In this document: in pieces, positions 25,201-33,264 of the stretch
Numbering within the stretch: the first letter of the stretch is position 1
Layout: each line of letters starts with the position of its first letter
Assembly: GCA_009746045.1 (NCBI GenBank)
Contig: RPFO01000154.1
Span: 285,187-349,186, forward strand
DNA: 64,000 nucleotides
Direction of reading: 5' to 3'
Source of the DNA: Mesostigma viride
Taxonomy: Eukaryota; Streptophyta; Mesostigmatophyceae; Mesostigmatales; Mesostigmataceae
Translations under genes and position numbers: made by a program
Notes under the pieces: model-generated
The model's database searches: none
What the model saw: only the letters and a program-made list of their open reading frames with translations
Told to the model about the DNA's origin: nothing

Positions 25201-28200
25201 TAACGCACTAGCCTGGGGGTGCGTGGCCACGCTGTTTGTAGTGGCGTTTTCAGCACTGTTCAGGCCGGTGTGTGACGCATGCCGGTGTTAATTCATTTAG
25301 GATGATGTCAGCTTGTGTGTCGGCGGGCCATGCCTTAAGCAAGCTAGGCAGGCAATGATCCGCAATTGTTTCTTTCACAATGGCGGCAATGGCCGCCTGT
25401 GCAAAATTGCACATTCTAGCGCGGGTTGCATCTGTCTTGTAGCCGAGGCAGATGGTGGCACAACCGCTAAGTTGTTCGACCAAGCATAGTATAGTTGGTC
25501 GTGCAACGGAAAGAAAATTTAAATTTACCCCCATGTCGTTTTCCCCGGCTGCGGGTCTTTTTGACATGGGCGAAGGATGGGGCGCTACTCCGGCGGTTTG
25601 GCCAGCTTCGGCGGAGCTGTTTATAAGTTTCTAAAACAGCTCTAGTGTCACATCGCAGGCTTGCCACCGTGCGATGGTGCGTGGGACGTGACCTGGACTC
25701 AAAAGGTCCCGAACCAGGATCCTGTCAGCAACGACCTTTTTTGTCATAAAATATTTTTTGTGGCGGCAGGTCAGTTGTCCAGCTGCCCCTGCCGAGGAGG
25801 GGTGGTTGGGGACAATAGGAGCCGCGCGAGAGTTGCGCTCCGAAGCTAGAAATTTCCCTATTGCGAGACTCGAGTTGGGGAGGGCGTCTTAGGGAGGCGA
25901 GGCTACGCCAGACCTTTGTCGTTCCTTTTCGTCTCAGCACCTGCTGCGCGGCTCAGTCTATTATGGTGTCGTAAAACCTCTTTCCTTTTTGGACGGTTCC
26001 GGAATTGCGAAATGCTGGCTCTTTTTGAGGGCTTGCTTTTGGGGTGGTCACCGGCTTGTGTCGCATTGTAACCAGCGGGCCCCTGCGGGGGTTAATATAG
26101 CCTAGCGCGGGCTGAGTCGCCATTTAAGATGTTGCGACACGCTCTTTCGCGCACGGTGGTCATGAGTTTAATCGGCGCAATGGGGTTGGCGCCAGGGGGG
26201 GTAATTGGGTGGAGGCTTCTTGCTTCCGCGTGCGGATTGAGAAACCTTAAGGCCACTGTTAACTGCTGCATTTGTGGCAGGGCTCCACTTATTGTATTCA
26301 ATCAAATGCTGGTCTTCTTGGGAGCTGAGTGATCTTAATCGGTTTTCTCTGAATATAGTTTAATTAACGCATGCGGGAAAGATAAGGCCGCCATGCCTTG
26401 GCCTGGATGTGGAAGGCTGTCTGCGACATGGGCTGACTAATTCGATTTGTACAAAGGGTTTCCTGCTCGCCCGAATTTTCCTTGGATGACCCGGTTGTTT
26501 ATAAGGGTCGGTGGTTATTAATTAGCGGTCCGAGAAAATTAATTGTAGGTTTTATACGACTTCACTTGCAAAGATTCGTGTTTGGTTGCACCAGCTGAGG
26601 TTAGGTGGGGACCTGTAGGGTCGGCTGGTTGCTTACCGAATCTTTGGCTGATTTGGGTTATTTAGTGAGTCGTGATTAATTATTGTAAAGTGGATTCGGA
26701 CCGGCCCAAGGGGTCGATGGGCGCGTTTTATGTTTGTCAGTCTTGGGAACCTTGTACAACTACCTGTACGGTTAACGCACTAGCCTGGGGGTGCGTGGCC
26801 ACGCTGTTTGTAGTGGCGTTTTCAGCACTGTTCAGGCCGGTGTGTGACGCATGCCGGTGTTAATTCATTTAGGATGATGTCAGCTTGTGTGTCGGCGGGC
26901 CATGCCTTAAGCAAGCTAGGCAGGCAATGATCCGCAATTGTTTCTTTCACAATGGCGGCAATGGCCGCCTGTGCAAAATTGCACATTCTAGCGCGGGTTG
27001 CATCTGTCTTGTAGCCGAGGCAGATGGTGGCACAACCGCTAAGTTGTTCGACCAAGCATAGTATAGTTGGTCGTGCAACGGAAAGAAAATTTAAATTTAC
27101 CCCCATGTCGTTTTCCCCGGCTGCGGGTCTTTTTGACATGGGCGAAGGATGGGGCGCTACTCCGGCGGTTTGGCCAGCTTCGGCGGAGCTGTTTATAAGT
27201 TTCTAAAACAGCTCTAGTGTCACATCGCAGGCTTGCCACCGTGCGATGGTGCGTGGGACGTGACCTGGACTCAAAAGGTCCCGAACCAGGATCCTGTCAG
27301 CAACGACCTTTTTTGTCATAAAATATTTTTTGTGGCGGCAGGTCAGTTGTCCAGCTGCCCCTGCCGAGGAGGGGTGGTTGGGGACAATAGGAGCCGCGCG
27401 AGAGTTGCGCTCCGAAGCTAGAAATTTCCCTATTGCGAGACTCGAGTTGGGGAGGGCGTCTTAGGGAGGCGAGGCTACGCCAGACCTTTGTCGTTCCTTT
27501 TCGTCTCAGCACCTGCTGCGCGGCTCAGTCTATTATGGTGTCGTAAAACCTCTTTCCTTTTTGGACGGTTCCGGAATTGCGAAATGCTGGCTCTTTTTGA
27601 GGGCTTGCTTTTGGGGTGGTCACCGGCTTGTGTCGCATTGTAACCAGCGGGCCCCTGCGGGGGTTAATATAGCCTAGCGCGGGCTGAGTCGCCATTTAAG
27701 ATGTTGCGACACGCTCTTTCGCGCACGGTGGTCATGAGTTTAATCGGCGCAATGGGGTTGGCGCCAGGGGGGGGTAATTGGGTGGAGGCTTCTTGCTTCC
27801 GCGTGCGGATTGAGAAACCTTAAGGCCACTGTTAACTGCTGCATTTGTGGCAGGGCTCCACTTATTGTATTCAATCAAATGCTGGTCTTCTTGGGAGCTG
27901 AGTGATCTTAATCGGTTTTCTCTGAATATAGTTTAATTAACGCATGCGGGAAAGATAAGGCCGCCATGCCTTGGCCTGGATGTGGAAGGCTGTCTGCGAC
28001 ATGGGCTGACTAATTCGATTTGTACAAAGGGTTTCCTGCTCGCCCGAATTTTCCTTGGATGACCCGGTTGTTTATAAGGGTCGGTGGTTATTAATTAGCG
28101 GTCCGAGAAAATTAATTGTAGGTTTTATACGACTTCACTTGCAAAGATTCGTGTTTGGTTGCACCAGCTGAGGTTAGGTGGGGACCTGTAGGGTCGGCTG

Positions 28201-30146
28201 GTTGCTTACCGAATCTTTGGCTGATTTGGGTTATTTAGTGAGTCGTGATTAATTATTGTAAAGTGGATTCGGACCGGCCCAAGGGGTTGATGGGCGCGTT
28301 TTATGTTTGTCAGTCTTGGGAACCTTGTACAACTACCTGTACGGTTAACGCACTAGCCTGGGGGTGCGTGGCCACGCTGTTTGTAGTGGCGTTTTCAGCA
28401 CTGTTCAGGCCGGTGTGTGACGCATGCCGGTGTTAATTCATTTAGGATGATGTCAGCTTGTGTGTCGGCGGGCCATGCCTTAAGCAAGCTAGGCAGGCAA
28501 TGATCCGCAATTGTTTCTTTCCCCTCCCTCCCACCCTGGAGGCTTCTTGCTTCCGCGTGCGGATTGAGAAACCTTAAGGCCACTGTTAACTGCTGCATTT
28601 GTGGCAGGGCTCCACTTATTGTATTCAATCAAATGCTGGTCTTCTTGGGAGCTGAGTGATCTTAATAGCCCAATCCTTTACCTTCACTAATACCTCCTTT
28701 GCTGATGCTTGACGCGCTTCAGTATCAGCATTCTTTCTTAGCGTCTAAACGATTCCAGGTCCAATGTTATACAAAAAGTACATCTATAATCAAGCATTGT
28801 GAATCAACGAAAGATCTCCCTCCTCGATCCACCTACACCATTCAAGCATCATGCCCAAGATGCTATCCGCTGACTTACACAGTCAGCAATACAAAGCGAT
28901 ATGCAGTGAAAACTCCCGGCAGACCCTTTCCCGATTCCACGTTTTCCTGACATCAACCACCACTCAGCAATTGTGGGCTGTTGACGAGGTGATGCAGCCA
29001 CTGGGAAATACCAGTCCATAAAACAAAGCCAGCTGGCACAAATAAATGATTTGACTGACAGCTGCTGCAGGGAGGCTAGAGACCCCAGCTCCGGTGGGAT
29101 GGGGCCGCTCAGCATGGTATGGGACAGGTACCTGTGGGCAGCGACAAGCCGCGCATCATGCATGCAGGTGTCAAAAAGGAGTAAGAAGAGCCAGAGAGGC
29201 AGCTTTTTTTTTTGAATGCCCGCGAGTTTGCTTAGGCGGTCGTCAACCAACAGCGGTGCGATTGCGATTGGTGGCGAGCACAAGAAAGTCCTGCTGCTGC
29301 ATTACTCTGGTAAGAATGATCAGATTCTGCAAGGGAGGCCATGCCGTTGGAGTAGAGCCCGAGATGAAAAGTCAACAATGCAAAAGGGTATGCAGTGAAA
29401 ATGCCCGGCCGACCCATGGCCATTTCCACGTTTTCCGGACGTCTACCACCACCCAGCACTGGTGAGCTGTTGGCGAGGCAATGCAGCCACTGGGATTAAA
29501 TGCCAAGACCCAAAAAATAACCGCCTGGCACAAATAAACCTGCAGAGAAGACAAAGACACTAGCTCCCATGGGATGGTGCCTGTTAGCCTGCAGTCAACA
29601 ACACTCAGGAAAACAAGAGGCAACTGTCAGCAGTGCCGGGGCTTTGCATAAAAGTATTTCTTAGTACTGTGTTAGTGCATATGTCAACGTCAAACAGTAC
29701 TCTAAAATAACCACTGACTTAATTGCAAACACTCTGCTTAATGCAGCAATGGTGGCACTCCAGTAGTCGCTTGAAACTGATGCTGGCTACCAACATTTCA
29801 CTACTCCCACAGCCCGTGATTGGCTCCACACAGGCTGTGGTAGCATACTGAAGTTGGCTGCCAAGCAGACATGCGCGCTGTCACCCTGGCAGAGAGAGCG
29901 GGGAAACTTGATCCCGCTGGCAATACAAAAGGTTTGCAAGCCATCTCACAACTTAAAACTTTAGAGCTGTCTGACTGAAAACCAGCGCAATTTGGAATTT
30001 TCATTACTTTCAGTGGGAATTATGAGAATAAGAAAATATTCGAGAGTGTTATGACGTGGATGGTGGAGTATACAACGTACAAGGTGGTCAGGGCTGTCAA
30101 AGAACCCAGCTCTCTTGCCAGAGTACCAGAAAGATCTACGTTAGAC
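1034..30146 (-). CDS. Leucine-rich repeat protein gene built from one-LRR exons (partial, possibly several genes or pseudogenised)
   Basis: Minus-strand gene or gene cluster in which every recognisable exon encodes one plant-type LRR (core LSGxIPPELGSLASLQ). Exons are mostly 69 or 72 nt, two are 75 and the most upstream is 66, all multiples of three. They start after a CAG or similar acceptor and end at GTAAGT or GTATGT. The codon is split after its second base on both sides, so any number can be joined in frame. LRRs of this subtype form ligand-binding solenoids in plant and algal receptors and secreted proteins. No signal peptide, transmembrane segment or kinase domain is visible, so the role is unknown. 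The array is interrupted near 4.3-8.2, 8.4-12.1 and 19.1-29.0 kb by mobile elements and satellite. These could be large introns or could have split the gene. Transcript data are needed to decide between one gene, several genes and a dead array. Confidence 0.6.
4253..5200. other. No supported gene
   Basis: Between the LRR block and the transposase relict. A minus-strand open frame at 4901-5194, rich in Lys and Arg, directly follows the transposase C-terminal motif and may be its degraded tail. From 4253 to 4900 I see nothing recognisable. Confidence 0.4.
5201..7137 (-). pseudogene. piggyBac-like (DDE_Tnp_1_7) transposase pseudogene
   Basis: Minus-strand pieces in several frames line up in family order. 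An acidic N-terminus with a basic patch lies at 6886-7137. A segment at 6399-6695 has ETNRYANMKLAS and ELAKWLGILV, typical of the N-terminal half. At about 6300-6360 comes MPFKRFQQLTFVLHFRD. At about 6110-6190 the first catalytic-Asp region reads CAIDERCMGTDHKH. At about 5930-5970 the second-Asp region reads MNMAMDR, then a stop, then YTSRPAMEWLHEQGHN. A C-terminal stretch at about 5450-5620 has DLVDQLAAEYDVGKAL, WWYRVFGAHLVNAITNAY. A cysteine pair motif CAVC...CPGCGIAL lies near 5210-5290, as in piggyBac C-terminal zinc fingers. Frameshifts and stops mean it is dead. TTAA-flanked terminal repeats were not located. Confidence 0.75.
7138..8268. other. No gene; contains a short (CCCG)n run
   Basis: Upstream of the transposase relict. 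A C-rich microsatellite of repeated CCCG lies at about 7855-7905. The remaining frames are short and show nothing recognisable. LRR-array-type intron sequence resumes close to 8260. Confidence 0.4.
8269..8340 (-). CDS. Isolated, diverged LRR exon
   Basis: 72 nt with GTAAGC donor and CCCACAG acceptor. It reads as one LRR with substitutions (GMIPPQLG instead of GxIPPELG, and LLISLQ instead of SLASLQ). It lies alone between the piggyBac relict and the truncated retroelement, so it is probably a stranded member of the array. Frame and phase are kept. Confidence 0.6.
8845..8995 (-). mobile_element. 3' end of a short or truncated LINE/SINE-type retroelement, (TTAA)n tail
   Basis: Read on the minus strand this ends in AAGCACTTAGGTGCTCCGTG, ACTCCCCAAC, a short spacer and a run of TTAATTAA (8845-8863). 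A second copy in the opposite orientation ends at 36062 and a more diverged one starts at about 41096. Dispersed copies sharing a 3' body plus a simple-repeat tail are typical of non-LTR retrotransposons or SINEs. The 5' extent is unknown; it could reach about 9.6 kb. Confidence 0.55.
8996..9626. other. No supported gene
   Basis: May be the upstream part of the element ending at 8845. Minus-strand frames here have a few Cys/His residues but nothing I recognise. Confidence 0.3.
9627..11855 (+). mobile_element. Truncated, internally deleted DIRS-like retroelement copy
   Basis: Similarity to the element at 19.5 kb begins with the shared AAGCTATGCTCATTT and covers the gag-like region. Shared words are AKNV, DWDGEEL(A/V)DV, PPAGG, DRN, GVAL, APEYLAKLI. 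It also covers the start of the reverse transcriptase region, and the motif before it is NGGS with GGEYSDGAPYGQLDAARLALPG. It stops abruptly after ACTACAAC near 11,853, where LRR-intron sequence resumes. RNase H and recombinase are absent. Many stops and frameshifts are present. Confidence 0.7.
11856..12143. other. LRR-array intron remnant
   Basis: Words shared with LRR introns (GGGAGGCAGCTC, then GGGTGGCCATG) show this is array sequence rejoined after the retroelement. No exon is seen until 12144. Confidence 0.5.
12144..19041 (-). CDS. LRR exon block B: fourteen one-LRR exons
   Basis: Exons at 12144-12215, 12621-12689, 13099-13170, 13568-13636, 14117-14188, 14558-14626, 15543-15611, 16101-16169, 16581-16649, 17060-17131, 17547-17618, 18022-18096, 18488-18559 and 18970-19041. 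All are 69, 72 or 75 nt, phase 2 on both sides, and open. Members at 13099, 14117, 14558, 15543, 16101 and 16581 use a GTATGT donor; the rest use GTAAGT. Four of these six (14558, 15543, 16101, 16581) also read LSGLPPE, which marks a recently amplified sub-lineage. The spacing between 14558 and 15543 is 985 bp because the 71-bp repeat is expanded there to about eight copies. Confidence 0.7.
14765..15300. repeat. 71-bp minisatellite array in an LRR-gene intron
   Basis: About eight head-to-tail copies with an exact 71-base period across most of the array. Each copy carries the words TGATGCGCTTGGGACTGGTG, GCAAGCACAAGAAAAGTCC and TGCTGCTGCATCATTCTGGT with few differences. The same unit occurs once or twice in almost every other intron of the LRR array, and five times at about 475-835. 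Its open translation in some frames reflects the repeat length and is not a protein. Confidence 0.9.
19042..19508. other. No gene; boundary between LRR array and retroelement
   Basis: LRR-intron words persist to about 19,240. From there to 19,508 the sequence is AT-richer and unrecognised. It may belong to the 5' end of the retroelement, but it is not shared with the 9.6-kb copy. Confidence 0.35.
19612..20538 (+). CDS. gag-like ORF1 of the YR retrotransposon
   Basis: 308 codons with an N-terminal charged segment containing GRAKNVMDALEERRFVSDWD, then a Gly/Ala/Pro-rich linker and an Ala-rich segment. The 9.6-kb copy keeps the same order of motifs. The homologous protein seems to continue past the stop in another frame, through MARILDTMVTEFGYW and AAAEYLAKLI (to about 20,740). 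The stop at 20,538 is therefore probably a frameshift effect. No zinc knuckle is seen. Confidence 0.55.
   Translation: MLAPVPQPPCRGWMDRWLLKKVGFHSREAGCLFCLRTSRDHITKSKTQGNTSSNITHHDHDSDSPRTEFHSETQASSQGGMHPKGQAATADVQKILGEGVWLERIKKLNQGRAKNVMDALEERRFVSDWDGEEDLVDVLAAQLGETVAEPDPPASTGAVGTGGVPLPAGGGRGAGHGWAGGGEEDGDPGATDRDVADLDRNIGRLLGTETGYATPAGGLPSRPGNALTGGDIGLLIAAMSKLLDQAKAPPAASPAAAATAGRLARRKGVALRGNAVPVLLSKLHAGGSAAGEAGLRGERQGGSPSVRR
21118..22312 (+). pseudogene. Reverse transcriptase region of the YR retrotransposon
   Basis: The first frame (21118-21687) carries the fingers/palm motif KPDGRIRLIVDNRRGN. After a frameshift near 21,690 the frame ending at 22312 has HAVTIDDLHF, matching the xxDD catalytic motif. 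It continues through LDRVQTAYAAVGLVQKSDK, as in DIRS-group RTs. A poly-G run at 21,061-21,084 lies just upstream. The frame change and terminal stop make it non-functional as read. Confidence 0.65.
22313..22700 (+). pseudogene. RT thumb and RNase H region of the YR retrotransposon
   Basis: LGKRVRMHLLCCPMLSVWSE resembles the connection segment after the RT palm. LSDRVVASDASSSGAGVVY matches the first RNase H motif (D-A-S followed by G-x-V). The motif runs through a stop/frame change near 22,590. Later RNase H motifs are not clear. Confidence 0.5.
23470..24047 (+). pseudogene. Tyrosine recombinase (integrase) of the YR retrotransposon
   Basis: Two frames together show the catalytic set. The first Arg is in YLRISEALGLRVRDV (about 23,527). 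HSLRHGG gives the H-x-x-R pair (about 23,827). GRWAS gives the H/W position, and the Tyr nucleophile is in RYIGLH (about 23,930). The domain reads to a natural stop at 24047. The frame changes near 23,710, so the copy is broken even though all catalytic residues are readable. Confidence 0.75.
24156..24765. other. No supported gene
   Basis: AT-richer stretch between the retroelement and the satellite. Only short frames; nothing recognised. Confidence 0.4.
24766..28665. repeat. 1,572-bp tandem satellite, two full copies plus a deleted third
   Basis: Copy 1 is about 24,766-26,336, copy 2 about 26,337-27,908 and copy 3 about 27,909-28,665. The landmark TTTTCTCTGAATATAG recurs at 24,771, 26,343 and 27,916. 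Copies 1 and 2 look nearly identical, apart from single-base differences and one extra G in a poly-G run. Copy 3 has lost about 830 bp internally, replaced by a short pyrimidine stretch near 28,520. No long ORF or known domain was found. It could be a satellite, a tandemly inserted non-autonomous element, or paired LTR-like sequences. Confidence 0.9.
28666..29059. other. Unidentified flank, then LRR-array intron sequence
   Basis: The first about 220 bases match nothing I recognise. From about 28,885 the sequence shares words with LRR introns (ATGCAGTGAAAA, TTCCACGTTTTCCTGACATC). Confidence 0.4.
29060..30146 (-). CDS. LRR exon block C: most upstream visible LRR exons
   Basis: Exon 29060-29131 (72 nt) has a GTCAGT donor and reads as a standard LRR with LSGPIPPE. 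The exon at about 29546-29609 (LTGTIPWELVSLSSLQ) is LRR-like, but its donor (GTTTAT) and end phase do not fit, so it is doubtful. Exon 30081-30146 (66 nt, GTACGT donor, CAG acceptor, phase 2-2) reads SNVDLSGTLARELGSLTAL and looks like the first, diverged repeat. Nothing recognisable as an LRR cap or signal peptide was found further upstream. Confidence 0.55.
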
Positions 30147-31211
30147 CTGCATCCGTAGAAGACAGCAAACCCCAAAAGAGGACATGGCAGAGATCTGCAC
30201 GTGTTCATATCATGCATCCATGGTACAATCATTGCTGTAAATCTTGCTTATTTCTTTCCATGCACAAAAAGGCTGTGCTAACAAAAACAGAGTGCCGTGC
30301 ATTTTTAGCATGAACCATGAGGCGACACAGCTTCATGAACGCATAGGTCAAGGGTGGAAGGTACATCAGTGGGGTTTTCGACACAGGAGTTGTCCACGTG
30401 CTCTCTTGTCTATCATATACCTGTCCTGGGCTCACAAAGGTAACCCAGCACTAAAAATTCTTTCAATGGCATAAGGTTTTTCAAAAATCAGGTCATCATG
30501 CCGAATTCTCAACTCAATAGACAAGGTGATAGTTCTGCCCAAGCGGTGCTGGAACTATTGCCTGCACGACAAAACCCCCATGCAGACTACGTACAACGTA
30601 CATACATGATACTGGTGCCAGTCCTTAAAATGACCCTACCATTAGACCAAGGGCGACTTTTGGCGCAGGGCCGGTGAAGAAGGTTAAATACTGCGGCTGC
30701 GTCCCACCATCCTTAGGGCTTTGAAGGTGGGCGGACGGGTGTGTGCGAGTAGTGCCCTCACATTGCTAATAATGTCACCTTCCCTCTTTTCCAGTCATAC
30801 CTAAATCATACCTAAACTAGAAGACCAAAGGGGTCATCTACGTACGCCTGAAGTACGATATCTAGATGCACATAATTTCTGAAAGTTGCGGCATTGAATG
30901 CCGCATGCGCCGTGGTTCTTAAGTATATTACAAGCAGTTAAGGGTTATTAAGGTACAAAGAACTGTTCATGGCATGAGCTATGTAGCCGGGTGCGCGAAG
31001 CCCCACTGAGGTGACCATGCCACGTGTGCTCCTGGAAAAACTTAGGCAGAAAAGGCGATACTTTAATCAATCTGACTACTCAAGCCACTGCGTTTCACTT
31101 CCATGGGGAACCGAAGACGAGTACAATGCTGCGTCAGTTCCGTAGACGCCGATCAACTGGAAGGGTCCAACTTAACATCAGGTTGGGAATACAGCAGTAC
31201 GTGTATGTAGT

Positions 31212-31343
<132 letters not shown>

Positions 31344-32078
31344 TGCATGCCTGTGGGAGTTACTAGTTATTAACTCTCATAGGCACTAGTAACTGGCCAA
31401 GGCTGAATACTATGTTGGGATATCCGTAAACTCCTTGCATCAATGTCAGCTTCAAAATCTGCAAAGATACATCCTAGCATCAACTGCAGCACCTGCCAGC
31501 CGTCCAAGGCCAGCAGAGACAGTACATAGCTGCCAGAGTTCCTTTGGAGGGTCTTTTGGGAGGTTGGTATATAATGTACACGAGGAGAGCAGACTACAGC
31601 AACACAGCAACCATGGAACTGGACAGGCTCAAGTGTTGTGCCCCTCTTAGGCAAAAATCAACGCGCGTTTTCCCAAGAAGCCCACCTCAACAGGCATCTA
31701 CCTGGGTTAAGTCTGCCCTGCACCATTCACAGATATCATGCAAATCAACTTGCACCAAAAACGGATTCACCAGAAGGGTTTGATGGTGACTGACCACAGG
31801 CTGGGAGAGCCTCAGACTGGTTTTAAGTCCCACCTCGAAGTGGATGGTATAGGCGCTTGAGAAATCTGATGAAATAATTACCAGAAATCAGTGTGTCCAA
31901 GCTGTCACTGAGTGAGAGACTGTCTGGCATTACATGCTATTGACGTGACTGATGCCGGCACGCCGCCCGGAAAAAGTGGCAAGAGACATATGACGGAAGT
32001 ACTTAACTGGTGGCAAGCCTCGTGGGCTTTTGGAGCAAGCAAGAATTAGCAATACCTCTACAAAGCCCCTAAACCATC

Positions 32079-32132
32079 CTCATGCCGATTTAAGGGCATG
32101 AGTTGAACTCATGACCAAAATATCGGCATGAG
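32079..32132. repeat. Nested inverted repeat
   Basis: Perfect 11-bp arms CTCATGCCGAT (32,079-32,089) and ATCGGCATGAG (32,122-32,132) flank an inner near-perfect 17-bp palindrome, CATGAGTTGAACTCATG (32,097-32,113). It could extrude as a cruciform. Function unknown. Confidence 0.8.
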
Positions 32133-33264
32133 TTTGTGGTAGAACTACAGATCGCGCGGGAAGGTTTTCGTGGGAAACGTTCAGGTCAGCGTCGAGGTCT
32201 AGATCCGTACTGCACATAGCACACTTGTCTGACCATTTCTGACTACCGGACCTGGGTGAACACCCTTGCCAAAGTCAATGGGGTACCCTGGGGTAACCTG
32301 GTGCACAGCTGTCAGTATGGGGAAAAAAAGCACCAGCTGATGGCTCCGTGAGGCAGCTACAAGTATTAACGTTGGAATGAAATCCTATCTAGATAGTAAA
32401 TGTGCCTACAAAACCACTCCCAGGGTCAGCTCGAATCGAGAAAGGGGTTCATAATGCATTACAAGGGTGTCACATCACACACTCGCCGCACCCCCCTAGG
32501 GTTGTGCTATTTATAGAGCAGAGGGACCTTGTACTAGGATCACCCACTATACCCTCAAATAGCGCTACCTGTGTGCATGCGTGGTTCCTAGTATGGCTGA
32601 GAAATCCTTGTTAGGCTGAATGGGGGCTCTTGTGGCGTATGGCGCAACTCATACGAGTCAGAGACGAAAGGGTCTGAGCTAGAACATTTTGTAGGGACTC
32701 GTGACGTTAGATGAAAATCAAAAGACACCAGTCAACGGCTGACCTGGCCATGCGGCCATTTGCATCATAGCCTAATGCTGTCACAGCTCCAGTTAGTTTC
32801 TTTCCCCCGGCTACCCCCCCTTCTTGTTTATTGAAGGCATGCACTATGTGCTGGCTTGTTTCATATTTGGTTCCTCCTTGCCAATCATTCACGATGGCCC
32901 ACTGAATGTATTTTACTAAGACTGATGAACCCTGCTCAATAGTATATGGCAAGAAAACGTCGGCTTAGCTCACATGGATTGATAGCAGACCGAAACAGTG
33001 CCACCTGAATGGGTGCCTAGAAATTAGAACAGCGAGCTCTTATGAAAAATACTAAGGTCAGGCACTGTTCAATTTCAACCGCACGTATGCTTACAGGTCC
33101 AAGGCGACTACACGTCCACCAGAGTTACAGGCGACCCGTGCAAATCTGCAAGGGTTCCCACCGACAGTCCAGCTATCAAAGACCGTTGCTGAGGAGTTGA
33201 ACGCGTTCTTTACAGCCAGTAATGCCAGGGTGTCGCTTGCTGCAAATTGCGTTGGCAACGCCCA

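Noticed and set aside
31370-31654. N-terminal exon of the LRR gene
   Set aside because: Open minus-strand frame at the right place, but no signal peptide, LRR cap cysteines or phase-2 donor could be seen.
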